Shown: positions 45,051 to 52,970, numbered from the stretch's first letter. The stretch is DNA of 64,000 nucleotides from JAJYTI01 sp035302145 (GCA_035302145.1 DATGSX010000096.1:1-64000), one strand, 5' to 3'. Made by a program: numbers and translations. The notes: generated from the letters alone by a model not told the origin.

Positions 45051-45690
45051 TACATCGATAAATATTTCAGAAGACATTAGTCTAGAGCAAATCTACGAGT
45101 ATATAGATACTGGCGATGTGCAGGAGGCACCGGAAGGTGTAGTAAACTACTTACGCGCTATGGAAATGGTGTACGGTATGCACAGGCGAATAGACAAATA
45201 CGGAAGCAAAGATGCAATCGTTAAGGATTTGCGCACACGTTGTGGACTGTCGTATTACCGAGCCAATAAGCTATACAATAACACCATTGAGTACTTCTAT
45301 GCAGATAGCGACATTAGCAAGCAAGCGTTTAGGAATCTTATTTCACAGCAAATAGAGAAGACTATTAACCTGGCTATTTCCCTAATTAAGGATGTAGACG
45401 ATGCTTTTAAAGTTGTTAAGATGTATAAAGAGCAGTACGAAGTGTTAGAATTAGGTAAAGAAGATCAGCTCGAGCTTCCAGAAGAAATGTTTACCAAGCC
45501 ATTTAAATTATACACTACCAATGCCGAAAGCTTAGGAATACCAAAAGCAAGCCGAACCGCAATAGCAAAAGTAATAGACGAAAAACTAGAAGGAATAAGC
45601 GAAGTAGAAAAAGACATTATACGTCGTGAAGCTGGATTGCTACCACTACAAGTATTAAAAGATATAGATGCGAGGGAAATTAAAAAATAA
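45043..45690 (+). CDS. Phage packaging-module protein
   Basis: A 215-residue protein, mainly helical, with VVNYLRAMEMVYGMHRRIDK and LRTRCGLSYYRANKLYNNTI, which resembles a DNA-binding helix-turn-helix. A long helical bundle follows. It sits between the small and large terminase genes and overlaps both (8 and 23 bp). It may be an additional or the genuine DNA-recognition subunit of the packaging complex. No named family was recognised. The C-terminus is rich in Lys/Glu. Confidence 0.65.
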   Translation: MIDTSINISEDISLEQIYEYIDTGDVQEAPEGVVNYLRAMEMVYGMHRRIDKYGSKDAIVKDLRTRCGLSYYRANKLYNNTIEYFYADSDISKQAFRNLISQQIEKTINLAISLIKDVDDAFKVVKMYKEQYEVLELGKEDQLELPEEMFTKPFKLYTTNAESLGIPKASRTAIAKVIDEKLEGISEVEKDIIRREAGLLPLQVLKDIDAREIKK

Positions 45691-47350
45691 GGATGTAGAA
45701 GCTAGGTACGGAAACTACGTAAAACAGATGATAGACCTTATAGGTCCTAAGAACTTATATCTGATTGCTGGCCGTGGAATGACAAAAACGTCCGATGTGA
45801 TTGCAGATCGTTCCATAGATATTGTTCATGACATGCCAAGAGCCTTGTCGGCCATAGTGAGTAATACCTACGTAAATGCACGAACTAACATTATTCCTAC
45901 GCTTCTAGAAGGTTGGATGAATTATAAAGGCTGGGAAGAAGGTAAGCACTTCGTGAAAGGCGTGCGACCACCGGCACACTTCGAGAAGGCGTACAAGCCT
46001 ATTATGAACTACAATAACACCATTAGCACTTTTAATGGTCATATATTTATACTTGGTTCATTAGATCAGCCATCGGGATTAGCTGGAAACTCCTATCAAC
46101 ATATATATGGTGACGAAGCAAAATACCTAGATAAGAAAAAGCTAGACACGCTTATGCCTGCCTTGCGCGGTTATCCTGCGTTTGCTCATTCGCCATATTA
46201 TCGTGGAGTTACTTTCACTACCGACTTACCTAATTTAGGCAAAGGCGACTACGATTGGATCATGGACCAAAAAGAGTTAATGGATGTAGAGAAAGTGGAA
46301 TTAGCCTTGCAAATTGGTTTGGTGGTAAACGAAATAAATCACGAAATATATAAGGCTTACAAGGCTAAGAACAGTCGTAGGCTAAACAATTTAGTAAAGA
46401 ATAGAAAGCGGTGGATGCTTCGCCATAATGTAGCAAGGAAGGATCTTACTTTCTTCTATATGGTATCGTCGCTTGTAAATCTGGATATACTTACTAATGG
46501 TTATATAGAAGATTCTATTGGCCATCTAGGATTGGAAGAGTTTAAAAGCTCGGTACTTACCTTTATGCCGAAGTTGGAGGCTGGCGAAAGTTTTTATCAA
46601 CGTTTGGACGATTCGCATTTCTTTGAGGATGGGTTGCGAAGCGAGTATATAGAGAACATGTCCTTGGCCGACGATTTTCAAGAGTCTTGCGAGATGCTGG
46701 AATACCACGTTATGGATGCGCCAATAGATGCTGGTGTAGACTTTGGCCGTCAGTTATCCATGGTGTTGGGTCAAGAAATAGGTAGGGATTTCCGAATAAC
46801 AAAAAACATGCACGTGTTGGCTCCGCAAAGTTCAAGAGAGTTGGCCGATAGGTTTGTGAAATTCTATGCCAATCATCGATACAAGCAGTTGAACATGTAC
46901 TACGACCGAAGCGGTAACCAGTATCAGAGCTCTGGCCGTGACTGGGCTTCGGAACTACAGCGATGCATAGAGTTTGACATACACGGGAATCCTACGGGTT
47001 GGAAAGTAAACTTAATGAGTCGTAACCAGGCTACAATATATCAAGCCGAAGAGTTCTTGTTCATGCTTAAGTTTTTAGGGAAAGAAAATTCTAGGCTTCC
47101 TAACATATTAATATGTATGTATCAATGCGCAGAGCTTAAATCATCGCTAGAAACTACCAAGGTAGAAGTAAGCTGGAAGCAAGGCGTGAAGGTTATAAAC
47201 AAGAACAAAAAAGCCGAAAAGACTTTACCACTACATAGACTCCCAATGCACTCTCCAAATTATTCCGATGCTTTTAAGTATTTGTTGTACCGAAAGAAGT
47301 GGGCCGATCCTTTAATGGGTGGAAGTAGACCTTTGCCATCTGGATTATAA
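45668..47350 (+). CDS. terL: Terminase large subunit
   Basis: The 560-residue packaging ATPase-nuclease has an atypical Walker A AGRGMTKT (residues 34-41) and a Walker B-like HIYGDEAKYL with the DE pair. The C-terminal RNase H-fold nuclease motifs include DAGVDFGRQLSMVLGQ, MYYDRSGNQY and MHSPNYSDAFKYLLY, each with acidic residues for metal binding. It would drive genome packaging into proheads via the portal encoded 7 kb downstream. It is preceded by two overlapping helper genes and followed by operator-like repeats. Length is typical. Confidence 0.85.
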   Translation: MRGKLKNKDVEARYGNYVKQMIDLIGPKNLYLIAGRGMTKTSDVIADRSIDIVHDMPRALSAIVSNTYVNARTNIIPTLLEGWMNYKGWEEGKHFVKGVRPPAHFEKAYKPIMNYNNTISTFNGHIFILGSLDQPSGLAGNSYQHIYGDEAKYLDKKKLDTLMPALRGYPAFAHSPYYRGVTFTTDLPNLGKGDYDWIMDQKELMDVEKVELALQIGLVVNEINHEIYKAYKAKNSRRLNNLVKNRKRWMLRHNVARKDLTFFYMVSSLVNLDILTNGYIEDSIGHLGLEEFKSSVLTFMPKLEAGESFYQRLDDSHFFEDGLRSEYIENMSLADDFQESCEMLEYHVMDAPIDAGVDFGRQLSMVLGQEIGRDFRITKNMHVLAPQSSRELADRFVKFYANHRYKQLNMYYDRSGNQYQSSGRDWASELQRCIEFDIHGNPTGWKVNLMSRNQATIYQAEEFLFMLKFLGKENSRLPNILICMYQCAELKSSLETTKVEVSWKQGVKVINKNKKAEKTLPLHRLPMHSPNYSDAFKYLLYRKKWADPLMGGSRPLPSGL

Positions 47351-47425
47351 CAAACGTATGCGTGTGTTTTTGTATTAATTTTGTGTAAAAGTTTGCTAAA
47401 GCAAACATATATGTGTATTATTGTG
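47351..47425 (+). promoter_or_regulatory. Two operator/promoter elements, copies 2 and 3
   Basis: Elements at 47351-47374 and 47402-47425 match the one at 26269 next to the repressor. The second keeps ATATATGTGTATTATTGTG almost perfectly. They lie directly after the terminase stop and 20 bp before the small gene at 47445. A second repressor-controlled promoter for the small early-type gene block is the likely meaning. Confidence 0.55.
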
Positions 47426-47444
47426 TTAATTAAAAACAATAAAC

Positions 47445-47660
47445 ATGGACAAAACAAAAAAGATAGTAGGGATATTCCCTTCTAAAAACAGCGATGAACT
47501 ATTGTGTACAAAGGATTTGTACTTCAATTTTCAGAAAGTAGAACTATTACGTATTCACAAATGTTTTTATTTGTGTGAAGTATCCACTCCCCAAGGCAGA
47601 TTAACTCTCCCAATTCATAGACTGTCAAACAAGCCTATTGTAGTTGACCTAGCTTGTTGA
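47445..47660 (+). CDS. Small phage protein, 71 residues
   Basis: A short protein beginning MDKTKKIVGIFPSKNSDELL, with two Cys-containing strands (IHKCFYLCEV) and the end RLSNKPIVVDLAC. It is the first gene after the repeated operator-like elements and is followed by its own terminator hairpin. Early expression under repressor control is likely. No family was recognised. A beta-rich small regulatory or inhibitor protein is possible but unproven. Confidence 0.6.
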   Translation: MDKTKKIVGIFPSKNSDELLCTKDLYFNFQKVELLRIHKCFYLCEVSTPQGRLTLPIHRLSNKPIVVDLAC

Positions 47661-47667
47661 TGCACGA

Positions 47668-47699
47668 AAGGTGCCTGGACTTGTTCCGGGTGCCTTTTT
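47668..47699 (+). terminator. Rho-independent terminator
   Basis: A 12-bp stem with three G-T pairs (AAGGTGCCTGGA with TTCCGGGTGCCTT) and loop CTTGT is followed by T residues. It starts 8 bp after the stop of the 71-residue gene. Confidence 0.75.
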
Positions 47700-47732
47700 G
47701 ATTTTTAACGGTAAAATGAAAATTAAAATAAA

Positions 47733-47873
47733 ATGGAAAACATAAAAGAACCTGAACACCCAAGTATTTATGATCCAAGAAGTAAAACAGGAAAATACTA
47801 CCCTTGGGAAGAAGAGTATAAGAAGAAAATGAAGATCTGGAAAAAATGGTACGATAGTAAGGTTAAAAATTAA
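47733..47873 (+). CDS. Small phage protein, 46 residues
   Basis: The frame MENIKEPEHPSIYDPRSKTG runs to TAA at 47871-47873. It is rich in Lys, Tyr and Trp, ending EEEYKKKMKIWKKWYDSKVKN-like charged helix. It lies after a terminator and 37 bp before the next gene. No homologue is known to me. Composition and an A-rich leader typical of the neighbours support it moderately. Confidence 0.5.
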   Translation: MENIKEPEHPSIYDPRSKTGKYYPWEEEYKKKMKIWKKWYDSKVKN

Positions 47874-47910
47874 CTATATCATAGTTATATACGTAATAAA
47901 TTAAAATAAA

Positions 47911-48414
47911 ATGGAAGAACAATTAAAATCAGCTCAAGCTTATCTACAACAAAGAGCAATGAGTACACGAAAAGTAAAGAACGATGGATTAATACGCCTA
48001 TCTACAAGTGTTGTATCGGCTTCAGAAGTAGAAGCTGTTTTGGATATGGTAATGAAAGGCACGTTTTTAGATTTTTATAAAGAATACAATAAGATGCTTG
48101 CTCCGATCTATAATAAAGAAACAAAGAAAGAGTGTTGCAGTGAAACTGTTGAGGATTTAAAAGTGGATAGTTCTAGTAGTATTTATTTAAAAATAGTGTC
48201 GCATAATGAACATTCATATAAGGCTCATTTAAATGCTTTTAAGGAGATGAATGACACTAAATTTGAAGTAGATATACATAAAGTGGAAAGGACTAACGGT
48301 GTGTATACACTTGTATTGAAGTTCTTTGGAGAAGAATACATTAAGGATGTTTATTTCTTTGGCTACTTGGTCCGACAGAAACAAATGGATGGGGTTGAAA
48401 CTAAAATTATATGA
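47911..48414 (+). CDS. Phage hypothetical protein
   Basis: A 167-residue protein beginning MEEQLKSAQAYLQQRAMSTR. An N-terminal helical part (SASEVEAVLDMVMKGTFLDF) is followed by a beta-rich C-terminus (GVYTLVLKFFGEEYIKDVYF). It is preceded at 47880-47893 by the 14-bp word CATAGTTATATACG that recurs before the gene at 49254. It ends one base before the next start. No domain was recognised. Confidence 0.6.
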   Translation: MEEQLKSAQAYLQQRAMSTRKVKNDGLIRLSTSVVSASEVEAVLDMVMKGTFLDFYKEYNKMLAPIYNKETKKECCSETVEDLKVDSSSSIYLKIVSHNEHSYKAHLNAFKEMNDTKFEVDIHKVERTNGVYTLVLKFFGEEYIKDVYFFGYLVRQKQMDGVETKII

Positions 48415-48415
48415 C

Positions 48416-48904
48416 ATGGGATTATTAGAAAAGTTTTGTAGAAGAATAGATAATGACCAAGGCTATGATAATTTAAAACTAGCCAAAGACTTAAAGACAT
48501 TAGCAAAAAAACACTTTAATCGATTGTCTATAAATGATAATGAAACTGCAACTGACGTATATACAGAGTTAGAGAATGCCGTTTTCCGACCTATTTTATT
48601 TAGCACACCTATGGTACAAGCTATTTTGGACGGTAGAAAAACGCAGACAAGAAGATTACAAGGTTTAAAAGAGTTTAATGAAAGTCCAGATTGTTTTAGA
48701 TATGACGGCACATCCGCTGAAAATGAAAGCATTCATTATTTTGAAACTATAGATATTCACGGAAAACCAACAGAAAGATATACGTCAATAGAATCCAAAG
48801 TAACGTTAGGGCGGCTTGGCGTATGTGCCGCCTCTTATAAACTAAATTATCAATCTTGGCAGTTACTGCGGCATTACGCCAAACCGCTTGTTACCTGCCG
48901 TTAA
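48416..48904 (+). CDS. Truncated ASCH-like phage protein
   Basis: The start at 48416 (MGLLEKFCRRIDNDQGYDNL) gives 162 residues. FRPILFSTPMVQAILDGRKTQTRR, quoted here only as PILFSTPMVQAILDGRKTQT plus RR, is the hallmark of ASCH-type phage proteins. Their next conserved block (GD-x-LWVRET) is absent. Instead the frame runs from about residue 128 through an attC-like hairpin (48800-48894) and stops. The C-terminus is thus read through non-coding DNA and the gene is truncated. Function of the family in RNA or nucleotide biology is only suspected. Confidence 0.6.
   Translation: MGLLEKFCRRIDNDQGYDNLKLAKDLKTLAKKHFNRLSINDNETATDVYTELENAVFRPILFSTPMVQAILDGRKTQTRRLQGLKEFNESPDCFRYDGTSAENESIHYFETIDIHGKPTERYTSIESKVTLGRLGVCAASYKLNYQSWQLLRHYAKPLVTCR
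48800..48894 (+). repeat. attC-like imperfect palindrome
   Basis: Outer GTAAC (48800-48804) pairs with GTTAC (48890-48894). Inner arms GCGGCTTGGCGTA (48811-48823) and TACGCCAAACCGC (48875-48887) match in 12 of 13 positions, and TGCCGC (48826-48831) pairs with GCGGCA (48868-48873) around a 36-nt loop. This R''-L''...L'-R' layout at a gene 3' end matches integron attC sites. No integrase is in the window. Confidence 0.5.
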
Positions 48905-48914
48905 TTTCAGAATC

Positions 48915-49190
48915 ATGAATAAAATTCAAATTTATAGAATATCAGACCACCCTACAGGTGGCTCGCCTTTGTACGGTGAGATATGTAGAGATTGCATGGA
49001 AGGATTTGTGAGTGAAGGTAAATACTACGAATTTGATGGTCATTTATGCAAATATGTTTACGAAAAAGATGGAGTTACATATTATGCAGAGGGAGGTCAA
49101 GACGATGGTACAGATAGCGAAATAATGTGTTCTGAATGCGGAGAGTATTTTTTAACAGATAAAGAAGTTCTGGATGACTATGAATTTTAA
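48915..49190 (+). CDS. Zinc-ribbon phage protein
   Basis: The start at 48915 (MNKIQIYRISDHPTGGSPLY) is chosen because the earlier ATG at 48888 lies in the attC-like palindrome. The 91-residue product has two CxxC pairs (CRDC near residue 25, CSEC near 73) that can bind one zinc ion, and an acidic C-terminus. The gene is flanked by the inverted 10-bp words GTTACCTGCC (48890) and GGCAGGTAAC (49193), as if inserted as a unit. Function unknown. Confidence 0.6.
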   Translation: MNKIQIYRISDHPTGGSPLYGEICRDCMEGFVSEGKYYEFDGHLCKYVYEKDGVTYYAEGGQDDGTDSEIMCSECGEYFLTDKEVLDDYEF

Positions 49191-49253
49191 TGGCAGGTAA
49201 CATAGTTATATACGCCACTTAAACTAAAACACAATAACTTAAAAACATAAAAC

Positions 49254-50090
49254 ATGAAAAACATAAAACACACATCCTTTGCAGAAATTTCAGAAAAAGT
49301 AGTAGAAGTTTATGGCAGTGCTGGTGTTACAGCATTGCTATTTAGCACAGCTAGCTTATTTAGGGATATAGTAGTGAAAGAACTAGGCTTCTTTCCACTA
49401 TTACACCTATACGGTCCTTCAGCAACAGGTAAAAGCAGATTAGCTTATCTATGCCAAAAACTAGTTTGCGTAGATGTAGGGCCTAACTGTTATGTAACTG
49501 GCGATCTGAATATACATTCTATTTTAAAGAGATATTCTAAACAATTTAACGGCATTGTTTGTTTTGAAGAGTACTATGATGGCAATTATATACTAGACGC
49601 TTTTTTGAAAGAGGTTTATGAAAAAGACACCTATCAAACAAGTAATGAAGATGGAGAAGTGTTTCCGGCACAAATTAAATGCAATACAATAGTTACAGGT
49701 AATTATAAAACAAGTGATGCATCTCTATCTAGTAGAATGATAATAGAAACTATGACAAAGAATGTTTTTTCAAAAACTGAGGTTAATTCGTTTCACGAAT
49801 TAAATCAATTAATTGAAAACGACTTGAATGAAATAGCACTTCAGCTTGTTGCTAGTAAAAGGCATATGGTAGAGCATGTTTTTAATTATGAAAGATTAAA
49901 GGCAGTAGAAAAAGAACTGGAAGGAATGCTAACAACTACGGTGCATTATAGATTATTAAAGAGTGTTTCAATCCTAGTTCTCTTTCAAAAAATACTTGGA
50001 AACTGCATTGGTCTTTCAGATGAGTATGTAAAACAACATTTTGTAGAGTTATTAAAAGAACAGGAGGCTTATTTAGTTAACTGCAATTAA
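49254..50090 (+). CDS. Stand-alone helicase-domain paralogue of primase
   Basis: The 278-residue protein has Walker A GPSATGKS (residues 53-60) after the segment FRDIVVKELGFFPLLHLY. That segment parallels FQDVVEGVLDSFPMIFLYG in the large primase-helicase. IVTGNYKTSDASLSSRMIIE and MTKNVFSKTE parallel IMTGNFSPEQEALITRLIWE and MDKTVFTEEE of that protein. It is therefore the AAA/SF3 helicase part without CHC2 or TOPRIM. It may act as an accessory loader, a competitor, or serve in packaging. It is preceded by the 14-bp word at 49201. Confidence 0.75.
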   Translation: MKNIKHTSFAEISEKVVEVYGSAGVTALLFSTASLFRDIVVKELGFFPLLHLYGPSATGKSRLAYLCQKLVCVDVGPNCYVTGDLNIHSILKRYSKQFNGIVCFEEYYDGNYILDAFLKEVYEKDTYQTSNEDGEVFPAQIKCNTIVTGNYKTSDASLSSRMIIETMTKNVFSKTEVNSFHELNQLIENDLNEIALQLVASKRHMVEHVFNYERLKAVEKELEGMLTTTVHYRLLKSVSILVLFQKILGNCIGLSDEYVKQHFVELLKEQEAYLVNCN

Positions 50091-50114
50091 AAAAAACATA
50101 AACAATTAAAAATC

Positions 50115-50435
50115 ATGGACGTTACACATTATTATTTTCAGGCCACTTACGGCACAAAATTAAAGAACAAGCTACAGAAAGAGCTGTACGAATACCTTAT
50201 CGAGTTAGATGGGTTGATAATAGAGGAAGAAAGCCTAAAGAACTTTATGTATAACATAAATAAAAAGGCTGCAGAACTAAACGAAAAGCACAAGCGGTGC
50301 AAACCAATTGAGTTTGGGCAACATCGAATAAGCACGGAAATGTATGTCAAAAATATATTCGTTACCGGGTTTCCAGAAATGAATCTTTGTTTGCTAGGTG
50401 GATCATTATGGTACATGACAGATAAGAAGATATAA
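50115..50435 (+). CDS. Phage hypothetical protein
   Basis: A 106-residue protein beginning MDVTHYYFQATYGTKLKNKL, with helices rich in Lys/Glu (LDGLIIEEESLKNFMYNINK) and a beta end (NLCLLGGSLWYMTDKKI). It belongs to a run of small same-strand genes spaced 10-30 bp apart. No motif was recognised. Expression with the early-type block is probable from position. Confidence 0.55.
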   Translation: MDVTHYYFQATYGTKLKNKLQKELYEYLIELDGLIIEEESLKNFMYNINKKAAELNEKHKRCKPIEFGQHRISTEMYVKNIFVTGFPEMNLCLLGGSLWYMTDKKI

Positions 50436-50455
50436 GAACTACTAAACTAAAAAAC

Positions 50456-50632
50456 ATGAGCAAGAATAAATACTGCCCGAATTGCTGGAATGGATTAAGC
50501 GCCGACGAAATAAATTTAAGGTACTGCCAAAATTGTTCGCTTAACTGGAAGGAGCCAGCGAACGATGCGTTGCAAAATGCAATAGAAGATAAATACATTA
50601 AAAACGCTATGTACATAGCATCAACACTTTAG
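50456..50632 (+). CDS. Small zinc-ribbon protein, 58 residues
   Basis: The frame MSKNKYCPNCWNGLSADEIN contains CPNC and later CQNC, a classic short zinc ribbon, then a helical tail to TAG at 50630-50632. It lies 20 bp after the previous gene and 4 bp before the next start, in phase with the dense packing of this block. Binding of nucleic acid or protein is possible; nothing more can be said. Confidence 0.55.
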   Translation: MSKNKYCPNCWNGLSADEINLRYCQNCSLNWKEPANDALQNAIEDKYIKNAMYIASTL

Positions 50633-50636
50633 AGAT

Positions 50637-50885
50637 ATGCGAATAGATTTTTTTCAAATGACTGATCACCTCTTCTCTCTTAAAGATTACTCTATAGAGG
50701 AAATCAAAGAACTGCGTGTAGAGTATAATAATAAATATAGAAGTCTAAATAATAGAATGAGAGATTTAGAGGTGATAAGCGCAAACGATGTTATTCATAG
50801 ACAAGAACTTTTAAAGTTGAGCAAACGAGTCTATAAGTTTATTAAGGAATTGAATTTAGAGCTTGGTAGAAGATTGGTAAAGTAG
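50637..50885 (+). CDS. Small coiled-coil phage protein
   Basis: An 82-residue protein that is almost wholly helical (SLKDYSIEEIKELRVEYNNK, MRDLEVISANDVIHRQELLK). The heptad-like Leu/Ile spacing predicts a coiled coil, and the C-terminus is basic. It starts 4 bp after the zinc-ribbon gene. No family was recognised. A small dimeric regulator is possible. Confidence 0.55.
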   Translation: MRIDFFQMTDHLFSLKDYSIEEIKELRVEYNNKYRSLNNRMRDLEVISANDVIHRQELLKLSKRVYKFIKELNLELGRRLVK

Positions 50886-50892
50886 ATTAAAG

Positions 50893-51078
50893 ATGTTTAG
50901 AAAAAAGAAATCACCGAAAAACATTCAATGCGTTGCTTGCAACTGGGTTGGCACTCGCGAAGAAACAATAAAAATAAGAACACATAAATTAAGAATAGAT
51001 CGTTGCGACTGTCCAGAGTGTGGTTGTTCAACTTTTTATGAGAATAAGAAGAAAAGCTGGTTATCGATATGGAAATAG
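50893..51078 (+). CDS. Small zinc-ribbon phage protein, 61 residues
   Basis: The protein has CVACNWVG near residue 13 and CDCPECGC near residue 39, giving the two Cys pairs of a zinc ribbon, with a basic stretch between them and a basic, Trp-containing tail (KKKSWLSIWK). It overlaps the next gene by 10 bp. It is the third zinc-ribbon-type gene within 2.2 kb, so the block is rich in small metal-binding proteins. Confidence 0.6.
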   Translation: MFRKKKSPKNIQCVACNWVGTREETIKIRTHKLRIDRCDCPECGCSTFYENKKKSWLSIWK

Positions 51079-51434
51079 AGAAGATAATATACCACACTAC
51101 TAGAAGTATTCACAATTTAGATGATAAGCTAAGTATTGCTACGCTTTTTCTATTCTGTTATCAGTTGGAGCGCAAAGCTTTTGCGGAATTGCTGTATACA
51201 GATAACCATGAAGAGTTAATACAAAAGTTTAACGAACGATTTTCGGATGCGGAAATAGATCTATCGATAAGGCTCGATGATAATAACATTAGAGATTGTT
51301 TTAATCGAACACTTGAGGAAGTGAAAAGAAAATATGACAGCGATGGTTACTACAAGGCATTATATGAACGTAATCCGTATGCGGTGGTAATTAATGAGTT
51401 GATTAATGATAGGAGGTTAGATAATTTAAAATAG
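51069..51434 (+). CDS. Phage hypothetical protein
   Basis: A 121-residue acidic helical protein (KLSIATLFLFCYQLERKAFA, LRFDDNNIRD-like middle part reading LDDNNIRDCFNRTLEEVKRK). It overlaps the upstream zinc-ribbon gene by 10 bp and ends 11 bp before dut. No motif was recognised and no membrane segment is certain. Confidence 0.55.
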   Translation: MEIEKIIYHTTRSIHNLDDKLSIATLFLFCYQLERKAFAELLYTDNHEELIQKFNERFSDAEIDLSIRLDDNNIRDCFNRTLEEVKRKYDSDGYYKALYERNPYAVVINELINDRRLDNLK

Positions 51435-51445
51435 ACAAAGTAATT

Positions 51446-51913
51446 ATGAAAGTAAAAATTAAAAAGCTACATGAACAGGCTAAAATGCCTTTTAAAAAAC
51501 ACAGCGCAGATGCTGGTTTTGATTTATATGCTACTTCTAGAGTAAATGAAGGTGGCAACATTGTTTACGGCACTGGGTTAGCTTTTGAAATACCGGAAGG
51601 ATTTGTTGGGCTCGTATTCCCGAGGTCCAGCATAGCGAACAAAACAATTGCATTAAGCAATGCAGTAGGGGTTATAGATGCAAGTTATCGAGGCGAAGTA
51701 ACTTTTAAGTTCAAACCTACTTTAACGATAGCATCAAACAAAAACTTTGCTGGTATAGAGGTAGGATGCATTATTAATGGTAGTTACAACATTGGAGAAC
51801 GTATTGGCCAATTAATAATAATGCCAATACCAAGCGTTCAATTTGAATTTACAGAAGAATTAACCAGTACAGCACGAGGTGCTGGCGGTTATGGAAGTAC
51901 TGGAACTAAGTAA
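51446..51913 (+). CDS. dut: dUTP diphosphatase
   Basis: A 155-residue trimeric-type dUTPase with all five motifs: DAGFDLYA (1), PRSSIANK (2), GVIDASYRGEV (3, with catalytic Asp and the Tyr of the uracil pocket), GERIGQLIIMP (4) and RGAGGYGSTG (5, the flexible P-loop-like arm). It hydrolyses dUTP to dUMP and pyrophosphate, keeping uracil out of phage DNA and feeding dTMP synthesis. It sits in the early-type small gene block. Length is normal and no residue is missing. Confidence 0.95.
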   Translation: MKVKIKKLHEQAKMPFKKHSADAGFDLYATSRVNEGGNIVYGTGLAFEIPEGFVGLVFPRSSIANKTIALSNAVGVIDASYRGEVTFKFKPTLTIASNKNFAGIEVGCIINGSYNIGERIGQLIIMPIPSVQFEFTEELTSTARGAGGYGSTGTK

Positions 51914-51923
51914 AAGGAAGGAT

Positions 51924-52100
51924 ATGAAAAGAATACCACAAAAAGACTTAATAGATTATGAGATATCATCTAGTTGGTGGGCAGGTGCTGTAAAAATTGG
52001 ATGGATGCAAAGATTATCTGGAAAGTACTTTGCTTGGAAAACTATTAGAAAGTATAAGCGATATCTATACGCAATAGAGAGAAGGAATAATAATTTATAA
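51924..52100 (+). CDS. Small basic phage protein, 58 residues
   Basis: The start at 51924 (MKRIPQKDLIDYEISSSWWA) is chosen because AAAGGAAGG lies just upstream and an earlier ATG at 51879 overlaps dut. The protein is basic and aromatic (KIGWMQRLSGKYFAWKTIRK). No domain was recognised. It follows dut by 10 bp and is probably co-expressed with it. Confidence 0.5.
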   Translation: MKRIPQKDLIDYEISSSWWAGAVKIGWMQRLSGKYFAWKTIRKYKRYLYAIERRNNNL

Positions 52101-52110
52101 AAGAACAATT

Positions 52111-52587
52111 ATGAGAACTCAAATTCCAAGCAGTGATAATCCAGAGCAACCTAAATGCAATATTATAAAAACAGGCGAAGTGTTAATGTCTACTTCTAAC
52201 AGTAAGTTAACTCTCAACGAAATGTTTCGAAAGAAAGAGTACATATTATATTGTATGGAAAAAACTTCTTCTTTTAAAAGAGGTAAGCTCCTTGAGCTTC
52301 ATGTGCATTTACAAGATTTAAATAATGCTATGCTAGAAAAACTATCACCAAAATATGTAGACGAAGCTACAATTCTAAATAAAAAGATGAAAAGAAATTC
52401 TTTTATATCTTTTTTAGAAGAGGAAATTGAAAAATGGAAAGATAATGCGAGAGTATATGTTTCTGTAAGATACGATCTAGATGAAGCGAAAAACAGTTTT
52501 ATTAGAGTAGCAGCATTTGAAGATGTTTTAGAACGATATCTAGAAATCTTCAAAGAAGAAGAAGAAGAAGAAGATAAGTCAGAATAA
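52111..52587 (+). CDS. Phage hypothetical protein with acidic tail
   Basis: A 158-residue helical protein (MEKTSSFKRGKLLELHVHLQ, FISFLEEEIEKWKDNARVYV) that ends in a run of eight Glu/Asp residues before KSE. An internal ATG at 52186 (MSTSNSKLTLNEMF) is an alternative start. It precedes the SSB-like gene by 23 bp. The function is unknown. Confidence 0.55.
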   Translation: MRTQIPSSDNPEQPKCNIIKTGEVLMSTSNSKLTLNEMFRKKEYILYCMEKTSSFKRGKLLELHVHLQDLNNAMLEKLSPKYVDEATILNKKMKRNSFISFLEEEIEKWKDNARVYVSVRYDLDEAKNSFIRVAAFEDVLERYLEIFKEEEEEEDKSE

Positions 52588-52610
52588 AATAATAATTAAA
52601 ACAAATAACT

Positions 52611-52943
52611 ATGAGTAAAAACAGATCATTTTATGGCCAATTAAACTGGACCAGAATTAAATACGCACTACAAAGCGGAAAGATAAAGGCACAAAGAATT
52701 CAAACAAAACATGGAGAACAAATCTTTTTCGACATAAATGTTTGGGTAAACGATGAACCAGATCAGTACGGGCAGGATGCTTCTGTACAGATGCAACTTA
52801 GCAAAGAAGCTTACGAAGCCAAAGAGAAGAACCCGTACTACATAGGGAATTTAAAATTTAGAGAACCCACGGCCACCGACGTATCTCCAGAGGAAATAAA
52901 GAATATTGTTGGTGGTGAAGAGGATGATGATTTATCGTTTTAG
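52611..52943 (+). CDS. SSB-like single-stranded DNA-binding protein candidate
   Basis: A 110-residue protein. The N-terminal 75 residues are basic and beta-rich with aromatic residues (FYGQLNWTRIKYALQSGKIK, IFFDINVWVNDEPDQYGQDA), compatible with a compact nucleic-acid-binding fold. The tail GGEEDDDLSF closely mimics the acidic DDDIPF-type tip by which SSB proteins recruit partners. It is in the replication-related small gene block. Classical SSB signature motifs are not visible, so the call rests on tail and context. Confidence 0.5.
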   Translation: MSKNRSFYGQLNWTRIKYALQSGKIKAQRIQTKHGEQIFFDINVWVNDEPDQYGQDASVQMQLSKEAYEAKEKNPYYIGNLKFREPTATDVSPEEIKNIVGGEEDDDLSF

Positions 52944-52970
52944 ACAATTCAAAGTGATTTAATTTTACAT

